Shown in pieces: positions 55,832-64,000 of a stretch of DNA of 64,000 nucleotides. The stretch's first letter is position 1; every line of letters begins with the position of its first letter. The DNA is from Costus lasius (taxonomy: Eukaryota; Streptophyta; Magnoliopsida; Zingiberales; Costaceae): assembly GCA_027563935.2 (NCBI GenBank), contig CM050447.1:19236001-19300000 (forward strand), read 5' to 3'. The position numbers were made by a program, and so were the translations under genes. The notes under the pieces are model-generated. The model did not search any database and was not told where the DNA came from. It was given only the letters and a program-made list of their open reading frames with translations.

Positions 55832-56056
55832 TCATGATAAATTTGGTTTTAAAAATTGGCAATCAGAGGAACAATGATCAGGATATCCACAAATAACACA
55901 GTAATCAGAAGAACAAGATTGCATATAAGAGTTAAATTGATTTACAAGAGATTTACCTTGTGGCATGTATACCTCACCTCTTTCAGTTGCCCAGGAGTTG
56001 TGATTAAAAGACATGTTTTCAAATCTATCTAGAATAGAAAGATAATCCAACACCAA
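55832..56056 (-). pseudogene. Element C gag remnant with CCHC zinc knuckle
   Basis: The 74 residues match the end of Athila gag: LDRFENMSFNHNSWATERGE corresponds to [17 protein letters not shown] in F, and CVICGYPDHCSSDC is a C-x2-C-x4-H-x4-C knuckle. There is no ATG at the start; a stop lies just upstream, about 200 bp from the PBS, so the major gag domain is deleted. What is left could bind RNA but not assemble particles. Confidence 0.8.
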
Positions 56057-56258
56057 TTAATCAAAAAAAAATTTTTCAGAATATAGAAAAAAAATAGAAA
56101 ATCTAAAACACAAGCAAATTCATAAATCTTCAGATATCACAGTTCTGTCACAACTGTGAAAATGCAAAACCTGCAAAAAGAAAAAACAAAGTTAAATCTA
56201 AAGCAAAATACTTAGTCTAGCAATACTAACAACTATTTTGATATTAACAAAACTAAGG

Positions 56259-56276
56259 TCCCCGGCAACGGCGCCA
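56259..56276 (-). other. Primer-binding site of element C (tRNA-Asp)
   Basis: On the minus strand TGGCGCCGTTGCCGGGGA, 6 bp from the 5' LTR. Confidence 0.93.
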
Positions 56277-56282
56277 AAAACA

Positions 56283-58108
56283 TGATTCGCTAGCTAAGTA
56301 AACCAAATATGATGCAAATAAGTAATAGAAATAACACTAAAGATAATCAGAGAGGTAAACATGGGACTAGGGTTTTATCCACCTTAATTTCAATGATTAG
56401 ATATAATAAAAGTTCGTCAATCAAATCTTGTTAAGATAAAGACCTAATTTACTTGATAAAGGTATTGTCTCACTATCGTGCAGACAACTATGCAGAAAAC
56501 TGATCCTCACTTTCGTGCAAGATCTATTTTCAATGTTGTAGATAAGTAAATCATCAATCAAAGATCACAAGGATCACTTTCGTGCATCCGGATTCTAATT
56601 TGATTGATAGTCTCAAGTGGAATCTCAAGGATCACTTTCATGCATCCGAGACTCAACACAGGTTCTACCTATGGTTTTCCAACAGACCGATCTTCACTTT
56701 CGTGCAAGATCAATCAATGTTTATAACAATAATTAAATCCTAGATCAATATTAACAAACATGACAATTTATCTACTAGAACAGATCAAGTTGGATCTAAC
56801 CCAAGGAAGGGATCATAACATGCAATTCTAGGGTTCCAAGCTCTCAAGCAAATCACCTTTCAGTCTCATTGCGAAAACTCTAAAACATGGATAATAACAT
56901 AGATCTATGGAAAATTAAAGACAAGACATTCACATAAGAAGAATTATCACAACGAAGATTATCATGACGAAATAAAAAGTTATCTAATCATTAAAAATCA
57001 AATAGATTAAACCCTATGTCCCAAAAATATGTTAAGCTTGCATGGAAAAAGAATTACAATCAACCATAATTTCCAAGGGTAAGAAATTGAAGAAGGGGAA
57101 GAAAAACAACTTCACAATACTGCTGTAATATAAATTACAGCCGTATTTTTCGTGATGAACAGTGCTGTCACCGTTGTTTCGTTGATTTCTCCTCCGATCG
57201 GACTCTAAATGCTCTAAAACATCTGGGTGTGTCTTCCTTATCCCCAAGCAAAGCTTCTACATGAAAATCAAGGCCTGAGGTGCCCTCTACATCTCTCGGT
57301 GTGAGGCCAAACCCTAGCCGCCTCTCTGTTGATTGCTCCCTCAACTCTAGATGAAAATTCCCCTTTTCAGTGTGTGTGTCTTCTCCTCTTAAGATGAAGC
57401 GGGGTAGCAACTTTTGGATTTCAATTTGGACCTCTGGATCAAAAGTTATGGCTCACGCAAAATTCAGACTTGTAAAAAGTTTTTGACTGGGAATTACGGC
57501 AATGTGATATCTCACGGCACTGCCGTAAAATAGCTTGAGTGTTCTGTTATGGAAACGATGGGAAATACGGTCCCGTAAAATGATTTACGGCACTGCCGTA
57601 ATTTCAGTCGAGTTCTCTGATTTGAGGGCTTCACAAAATACGGCACCGTAAACTCCTTTACGGCGGTGCCATAAAATCGGTTGATCACTCTGGTCTGAAG
57701 CGCTGGAAAATACGGCCGTGTAATTCCTTACGGTGGTGCCGTAATTTTGACAAAATCTTCTGTACGGAAAATCACCAAAATACGGTCGTGTTCTTGATAA
57801 TACGGTAGCCGCGAAAATATGGTACCGTAAAATGCTTTACGGTACTACCGTATTTTGGTTCTTGGCCTCGATTTGCGTGAAATTTCTTATGTATCTTCCT
57901 CTTGATGATGGTAATTCTTCCATGTGTTTGATTTTACTTGAAAATGCCAAAATAGTGCCTTTTTGCCTAAAAATTATGAAAAACCAAAATAGGAGTAGAC
58001 TTTGCAATATTCGATGAATTTAGCATGAAAACAAGCAAAAGATCTTCAATTTAGCATGAAAAGATATCTAAAATGATACAAAATATACTACATATTTTGG
58101 TGTCATCA
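56283..58108 (-). repeat. Right (5') LTR of element C
   Basis: 1826 bp. It matches the left LTR but lacks about 90 bp next to the PBS, with the break between TGAT and TCGCTAGC at 56283-56292. The hairpin array is at 56465-56711 and the U3 palindromes at 57566-57852. Confidence 0.88.
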
Positions 58109-58370
58109 TGGGTACACACTCACGATCGTGCATCCTGTAAAAAACTCGGATTGGGCTGAAATTTGGCGTGTAGCTTCGTCTCATCATGGGAAAACGTCTC
58201 ATACCTTCAGATTCTCCAAATTCCATCGATTTTGAGGCCAAAAACCTATATTTTCATAAAATAAGGGAAAAGTGAAGACTCTGAAGAATATGAAGCATGT
58301 AAGTGCATAAATGAGACAAAACATGCATTTTACTCCAAAATAATAACAGAATTAAGTCACGAAATATCAT
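58109..58370 (-). repeat. Athila-type LTR start fragment
   Basis: On the minus strand it starts TGATATTTCGTGAC and has the AT-rich, LTR-start character of A and C (AAAAGTGAAGACTCT is nearly shared with A). It ends where element C begins. It may be the far end of the H LTR whose other end is at 39809-40152, with the copia and C insertions between; this is unproven. Confidence 0.45.
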
Positions 58371-58789
58371 ATTTTCCGAATTAGGGTTAGGATTTTTCGA
58401 CTCTTTTCTAAATTGGGGAGACATCACACCCGAAAATCCTACGGTTTCACGCTGGTCTAGAGGTCCGTTAGAGTACTTTTAAGCAAGGGCGTGACAACTG
58501 GTATTAGAGCCAAAGATCCAGCCAGGATAGTGAATCAAGGAGATCGTATAGCACGGTTGGAATAAGTGATGGGAATGACTGGGAACAGTGCTGACGCGGT
58601 TGTTCCTTAGGTGGAGATTTACAACGCACAGTGGAGCAATAGAGGTTGCAGATCCTTGCCCTTCAATAAACTTTGGCTGGAGTAGTTGAGGCTCAGCAAA
58701 ATTTTAAAGAGACGGTAGAGCTACGGGAGCAAGTAACTGTCTTGCAAGAACAGATAACAACCTTGACGGCATAAGTAACCAACACCGTT

Positions 58790-59948
58790 GCAGAACAATA
58801 GCAAGTACTGGCAAACCTCGCGGTGATGCACATGGCATTAGCGCAGCACAAGGTGGTGCGCCTACAACAGCCATGGTGGAGTATGGAGCAGCCAGAGGGA
58901 AGGTTCGCATCCCATAGCCTGCAATATTCAGAGGATCCCGATCATCCAAAGAGTTGGGTAACTTTCTTTGGGATATAGAACAATATTTTATTGCTAATCA
59001 TGTTTCAAACCAGGAAAAGGTAAGGGTGTGTACAACATACCTCTCCGGTGATGCAAAACTTTGGTGGAGGACTAAAGTTAATTCGACATCCGGAGCAACT
59101 GGTTGGACATGGAAGGTGTTCTGAGAAGAACTGCGGCAGCAATTTCTTCCCAAGAACTCAGAGGAACAGGCACAAGACACATTGAATCAGCTGAGATATA
59201 TGGGCCCAATCTAGGAGTATGTCCGGACTTATTCAACACTCATGTTGGAGATATCGGACATGTCAGAGACAAATCGATGCTACACCATTCTCAGAAATCT
59301 TCAACCATGGGCAGAGGCTGAAGTCTAAAGACATGTGCCGCAGGACTAGAGGACGGCCGCAGCGATAGCCGAATCTCTCATGGATTTGAGGGCTTCTCAT
59401 GTATGACTTTCTCGAGAGCATCGAAGTCGCCCCCGAAGTGATGCTCTCCACCAAGAGAGAGAGCACCAGAGAGGGAGAGACCCTCTCCCCGATGAGACAG
59501 AGGTCAGCCAGCACGACAGGAGCAGAACTGACCTGTAGAGAGAGTGCAGGATCAACCGAGACCGATGAGTTGCATTTTATGCAAAGGTCCACATCGAATA
59601 CACGATTGTCCTGACCGACAACGGATCACGGCAATTACAGCAATTGTTCAGCGGGAGTTGGCTAAGAAATAGGTGGTTGACAATGAACTAGCAGAAGCAC
59701 GCATAGGAGCTGCATATATCGCATCAACAGTTGCTACGGAGACGCCCGTAGTAGACAGCAAGGGTAGCATCGAGCAGAAGGTGAGCTCCGGAGACGCAAG
59801 TCCTCGACAGGAGAAGCAGACGTGGAAACAAGTAGTGGAGGAGAGGGCTTCAGCAGAGCCATCAGGTGCGGGCAAAGCGCGAATAGCGAAGGCTTCGACG
59901 ACGTCTTCGTCGAGTTCTTCGGACACAGGAGGGGACGACCGGACCTAG
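58790..59948 (+). pseudogene. Element I gag (gypsy retrotransposon gag), several stops
   Basis: One frame carries a typical gypsy gag: AIFRGSRSSKELGNFLWDIE, TYLSGDAKLWWRTKV, a Q-Q-F-L-P-K-N stretch, TLMLEISDMSETNR and RNLQPWAEAEV, then a zinc knuckle of the C-x2-C-x3-H-x4-C form (CILCKGPHRIHDC, about 59567-59605). Stops interrupt it at several places (for instance the TGA near 59123 and the TAG near 59212). The tail (ARIGAAYIASTVATETPVV to SSSSSSDTGGDDRT) stays open. There is no protease or RT; the polypurine tract lies 120 bp beyond. Confidence 0.8.
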
Positions 59949-60065
59949 CAGATCTAGGGGAGGTTTTGGCCCTCTATAACCGACCCTATAGAGTTCGAAC
60001 AAAGACGTCAAGCTATAATTGACGATGCTGAGTTCCGTAACGGACATCGAGGGCAATGTCCAAAT

Positions 60066-60080
60066 TAAGCGGGGGAGAAT
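60066..60080 (+). other. Polypurine tract of element I
   Basis: TAAGCGGGGGAGAAT immediately precedes the LTR start TGTTAGGCCC. Confidence 0.85.
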
Positions 60081-61191
60081 TGTTAGGCCCAATGACTACC
60101 GTGCCGCACTAAAGCTGACTGGGCCGAGAGTTAGCCCAAGCCCACGCGGTAATAGGGAAGGCGGAATCCGATTTAAGGGTAAAATCACCCAATCAACGGG
60201 GGATTTTGACCCCAAATCTAAGAGCTCGGCTACGTACGCTTCTTCCCCTCCGAACTCTTCGGACGCGGACGTCGACCAGCATAGGTGGCGCAAGGAGCTC
60301 GGCAAGCAACAAAGGGAGGCAACTCGGGATGCGACTTCGGACGGAGTCTTCGGCAAAAGCTTCAGACGCGGCTACCAGATTGGGGAGGAGACGCGGTCGG
60401 CACAGAATTTAGAGGCCCTCTTCTTTAAATCCAGCGACAGGAGACGGATCGAGTAGAGAGAAAGAGAGAGCCATTACCAGCCACCGAGAGTTTTTGGGAA
60501 GCTTCGTGTGGATGTTTCCGGTGCTTAGGGGAGTGTCGACGAGAAGTAGTGTGTGAGATCCGAGAGATTGTAACCGCGACCGGTGGGGTCGACGGCATGG
60601 GAGGGGAAGAGGGGTCGACGGCTAGGGGGCCGACGACGTGAGGAGAGGTTTGTGTAGTTGCTTAGAGGAATAAAACGAACTTCTTCGATTCGATCCCCGT
60701 CCTCCCCTATTTCTCTGTTTCGGATCCAGCAGTGTGTTCTCGCTGTTGCTGGCGACAACGGTGGTCGTCGGGCGGCGGGCGTAGGCTGAGGAAAGGCGGC
60801 GATATCTTTCCCTTCTCCGGCATCGCCTCTAGTGACGACGGCGCTCGGCGAAAGGGCGATGTAGGCGGCGTCGCGAGCCAGGTGTTCAGGTGAGACGAAG
60901 GAGACGAGCGCGTTACGGCGCTCGACTCGAGGAGTTCCGCTGAGACATCAAGGCGATTTCGTAGTTCGGCGCGATGTGATTTTATTGACTGTGGTCAAAA
61001 TTGAGGTAATCTAATTTGGGGTTTCGATTTTCCGAATTAGGGTTAAGGTTTTTCGACTTTTTTCAATTTGGGGGTGATTTTGCACTCGGAGAATTAGAGT
61101 TTCCAAATTGGAATAAAATCACACCTGAAAATCCTAGAGTTTCATGCTGGTCTAGAGGTCCGTCAAAGTACCTTTAAGCCGGGACATGATA
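60081..61191 (+). repeat. 3' LTR of element I
   Basis: Begins TGTTAGG and ends near ACATGATA, where the 5' LTR has GTGACA. The last 165 bp align with 58371-58496 (TTTTCCGAATTAGGGTT, CTGGTCTAGAGGTCCGT), the latter carrying a small deletion. GC-rich open frames inside it are not genes. Confidence 0.82.
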
Positions 61192-61376
61192 CTAGAGGTA
61201 TCAAAAATTAATAGATAACTCGAGTAATGCCTCATGTTTGCTCTAGACTTTTTTTTAATGTTTCGGTTAGTTTAATGAGTAAAAACTTCAATTATTTGTA
61301 ACAAGATCTTATCATCGAAGTTCGCCCTCATTCACTTTGAGTAGTGAATTTTAGTTTTATCTATTTTTTTCTATTT

Positions 61377-61413
<37 letters not shown>

Positions 61414-61833
61414 ATTATATATTTGCAATAATCAAATGCATGTTGTAAATATAATTAGTAGTTTTGCGCGTGTGAATTCATGTAAGTGCGCTCGTGTGTT
61501 GGCTGAACGAGATTTATGGTGCACCAAAATTCAAATATATTGGTAGAACGAAAAACTTAATTTAGCTCGTGGGCATCCGTTCTTTGTACTGCACTCGTGT
61601 TTCCTGGCTCGCACGAGACAGCATGAATTTTGCAGACGATCACGGCCTAGTTCGTTCGAATGCCCACTCGATCCGCGAACTTGCCGCTCGTTCTGCAACG
61701 CTGATTCCGTTTTTCTCCCGCGAGAGAGAGAGAGAAAGAGGGAGTAAAAAGAAAGGGATAGCCTTTGGCGGAAACGGTCATCCTCGGGCAGAGAACGAAG
61801 AGTTGGCGGGGGCAATGAACGCGAATCGGTCGC
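61192..61833 (+). other. Upstream region of the host gene, with TA microsatellite
   Basis: 642 bp between the last retrotransposon and the first exon. It contains a (TA)15 tract at 61381-61411 and a GA-rich run at about 61720-61743 typical of plant 5' UTRs. The promoter must lie here or inside the element I LTR; I cannot fix a TATA box. Confidence 0.55.
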
Positions 61834-64000
61834 ATGGGGTTTCTTAAGCACATCCTCCTCGGTGGAGACGGAGACGGCGACGGCGGAGACAACGACGACT
61901 ACCCGAAGGCGGCCGAGATGGAGAGCGAGAACGACCTTGCCGCTCCCAGTCCCATCCTCACCCTCTCCTCCATCGCCGATTCCGTTCTCCGCCGTTGTTC
62001 CAGGTTACATTGTGCCCTCCTCTTCGCTTGCTTGGTCGATTTTTGCTACTAATTTTCTTTGCTTCTTAATCATCAGATTTGTTCTTCGACACGTCTTTTC
62101 CTCTTTTTCTCCATACCTTCCTCGTTTGCAAGTGGACTTTACATGATTATAGCTGATGATTTTGGGAGTAACGAACCAAATAAGGCTTGGCAATTCATTC
62201 AAAAGATTTGAAGAAACAAACCAAAGAGGAAAAAAGACAGAAAAATCATTTAATCATAAAATAAAGAGCGATGACGAGTAATTAATTTCCTGAGTAAATG
62301 ACATTGCTGCATTCGATGTGCATTAGTGGAAATTTGTGTTCGGTGCTTGTTTCCGACCTTTGGCATTTTTTTTTAAATTATGAATCGTTTTGGTTATTTG
62401 ATTAGATCGAGTTAATTATCGTCTCCTCTCCTGTAGTGAATTCTTATTCAGCTTATCCTCTTACATTAAACATGAAAGGATAGAAGGAGAAGAAAGGCAA
62501 ATATGAAATAAAAAGAAAAATGATACTAAAATTGCTGCTACAAAAAATGATACAACGGTTGAGGACCAAATGTCCTTTTATAGCCTCAGGAACGGACTCT
62601 TAAGGTTGGTTTTCCTGTCATACACACATATATATACAAGGACAACAAATCAAACTAAAATCTTAAAGTTTCCTTATTGCACAAGTAAACTCGTTAATCT
62701 TAAGGCTCCTTAATAAGTTTTCGAAACAATGTAAGTAAACTTTGTATATATTAAAATCTTGCTTGTGGAAATGCTTTTGTGACAATCACTATTTGTTCTT
62801 CAGTCTTGCAATATTCAACTTGTGTATTTCCATATTCTTCAGTTTCTTAAATAAAATAATATTTAATTGCAAGATGTTTTGTTCTATTGTGGTACAGTGA
62901 TTCCTAGTCATTGCAATTGTGGATTCATGATTACAATAATAATTCTTGAGTTTTAGCTAGTAGTTGATGATGCAATTGCAATATATTCAACTCTAATAGT
63001 TGATTGAACCACAAAATCTTGCTGCTTTGATGCCTAAGAAAATATACTAGATTCAATTATAAATGCATATCCTGAAGTACTTCTCATATCATCAATTAAT
63101 CTTGCCCAAACATTACTAGTATGCCCAAATAACTTGGTATTAGCTTAGATTTATGCCATAAATCAAAATCTTTTGTGCCTCATGAATATCTTAGAATTCT
63201 TTTATTGCTTCAATGTGGACTTGACTTAGATTTGACGTGAATCTTGATAACAGACTTATTGCATAAATTATATATGGTCTATAGTAGTAAGATAAAATTA
63301 GCTCCCAATTAAACATCGATATGTTCTAACATTTACTTTTGGCGACCTATCGCCCTTAAGTGGCTTCTCATTTGAAATTAATAAAGTGGAGATAAATTTG
63401 CATTTATTCATATTGAATTTTCTTAGTACAGCTTTACTACACTTTCTTTGAAAATTTTTTTATCTTCATCTTGTTTAACCTCAATTCTAAGAACATAATG
63501 CAATGAACCAAGGCTACTCATTTCAATGTCTTCTTTATAACCTCAATAAATGTGATAAACATCTTTTTTGGCTTAAAGACTTTGTCTGCATTCTGCCACA
63601 TATATTTATGTGCACAAGCTCAAGTGGTGTATTTGCTCTTCTTGCTTTTGATAGAAAAAATGTATGTGGTGTATTTGCTCTTCTTGCTTTTGATAGAAAA
63701 AATGTATGTGATATTTCCTAATAATCCAACCCAAAACTTTGCCACTTCCATAGTAGTTAAGCTAATTGCTTGAGTTGTGAAATTCCTAATAATCCAACCC
63801 AAAACGTTTTCTAGGCAAATGTACTTTGTTGAAATTCCTAGTGGATTAACTTGCTTTGTTGAAATTTTAATATGTTATTCTACTGAATTTAATGTGCATT
63901 TGGAAAAAGAAACATAATTGACAGATGTGTTGCAGGATTCTTCATCTGTCTGTGGAACAGCTGCGACAGTCTTTTGAGGCTGAACTATCCAAGCATTCCA
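61834..64000 (+). CDS. Host gene, 5' end: exon 1 (61834-62003), intron, start of exon 2 (63936-)
   Basis: The ATG at 61834 opens a GC-rich exon of 170 bp: MGFLKHILLGGDGDGDGGDN, an acidic/Gly-rich stretch, then LTLSSIADSVLRRCSR. CAG|GTTACA at 62003/62004 is a good donor. TGTTGCAG at 63928-63935 is a good acceptor after a pyrimidine-poor but T-containing stretch. Joining them restores an Arg codon and an open frame (ILHLSVEQLRQSFEAELSKHS) to the window end, a helical continuation of SIADSVLRRCSR. I believe this resembles a conserved plant protein of unknown function but cannot name it. The intron is 1932 bp. It is the only non-transposon gene in the window. Confidence 0.72.
62540..63810 (-). 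pseudogene. Copia pol relic inside the host-gene intron
   Basis: Minus-strand fragments in several frames resemble copia. An integrase-start-like piece (near 63560-63620) is followed by RT/RNase H words: NKRILRYS-GTKDF near 63170-63215, GIKAARFCGSINY near 63000-63035, and TRNHCTTIEQNILQLNIILFKK near 62850-62910, corresponding to the copia RNase H end SRTKHIALKYHFIRE. Many stops; no LTRs recognised. A 42-bp segment is tandemly duplicated at 63624-63707, and the word CCTAATAATCCAACCCAAAAC occurs near 63717 and 63785. Confidence 0.6.

Larger units (their letters stand above)
50476..58108 (-). mobile_element. Element C: non-autonomous Athila-type retrotransposon
   Basis: LTRs lie at 50476-52392 and 56283-58108 in minus orientation. 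The right (5') LTR lacks about 90 bp at its U5 end, but the PBS (56259-56276) is a perfect complement of tRNA-Asp. The internal region has a truncated gag with a zinc knuckle, an acidic ORF, the conserved post-pol hairpin, a palindrome cluster, a 3' region and the pre-PPT hairpin, but no protease, RT, RNase H or integrase. No clear target-site duplication: TGGGT follows the right end, while the left LTR is followed by PBS-like sequence. The LTRs differ at several percent by eye. Confidence 0.85.
58371..61191 (+). mobile_element. Element I: gag-only Ty3/gypsy element with truncated 5' LTR
   Basis: Only the last 126 bp of the 5' LTR remain (58371-58496). A tRNA-Met PBS with one change (TGGTATTAGAGC, 58499-58510) follows, then a decayed gag, a polypurine tract and a full 1111-bp 3' LTR (60081-61191). 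The internal region is 1.6 kb and lacks pol. The 5' LTR is interrupted at 58371 by the Athila LTR fragment, so the flanking duplication cannot be tested. Confidence 0.82.

Noticed and set aside
60019..60456. 145-residue open frame and its antisense
   Set aside because: They fall in the GC-rich LTR of element I, cross the LTR boundary and have no recognisable domain.

Overview
The window is plant nuclear DNA, almost certainly from an angiosperm. It is a dense nest of LTR retrotransposons ending beside one spliced host gene. The evidence is Ty3/gypsy elements of the Athila and Tekay/Del types, a Ty1/copia element, primer-binding sites complementary to plant tRNA-Asp and initiator tRNA-Met, and an exon/intron gene at the right edge. 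The GC-rich first exon leans towards a monocot, but weakly. There are no bacterial genes, rRNA or tRNA genes, or CRISPR arrays.

Layout. (1) An old minus-strand Athila-type element (H) is split: its gag start, PBS and part of its LTR lie at 38777-40152, and the rest of gag plus protease at 1-1530. (2) Element A (plus strand, Athila type, 1531-38776, target-site duplication CATAC) sits inside the gag of H. (3) Element D (minus strand, Tekay chromovirus, 7464-35343, duplication CTCAT) sits inside the post-pol ORF of A. (4) Element E (plus strand, gag-only, 13837-32136, duplication AAAAG) sits inside the protease of D. (5) Element F (plus strand, complete Athila type, 14591-26881, duplication CTTAC) sits inside the 5' LTR of E. 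The five layers are exactly delimited, and LTR divergence falls inwards: A several percent, D about 0.5%, E about 0.1%, F none seen. (6) 40153-50310 is a copia element with an extra partial copy, giving LTR-internal-LTR-partial internal. (7) 50311-58108 is a minus-strand Athila-type non-autonomous element (C) next to a 77-bp tandem repeat. (8) 58109-58370 is an Athila-type LTR fragment. (9) 58371-61191 is a gag-only gypsy element (I). (10) From 61834 a host gene begins: exon 1, a 1.9-kb intron carrying a decayed copia relic, and the start of exon 2.

Functionally, only F encodes a full set of retrotransposition proteins (gag, protease, reverse transcriptase, RNase H, integrase) plus an Athila post-pol ORF. 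A has lost its polymerase region, C most of gag and pol, D its gag, E and I all of pol, and the copia genes are full of stops. The window therefore looks like a community of non-autonomous elements with one potential protein donor.

The most interesting signal is non-coding. The Athila-type elements share a layered set of structured motifs: palindrome arrays just upstream of the LTR TATA box that are repeated inside the element before the post-pol ORF (A, C, loosely F); arrays of stem-loops capped by GNRA tetraloops in the transcribed part of the LTR, with stems that change in compensating pairs (A, C, F, H); two conserved 18-nt hairpins bracketing the post-pol region; and tandem stem-loops with swapped stems upstream of the polypurine tract. 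Names H, A, D, E, F, C and I are labels used only here.
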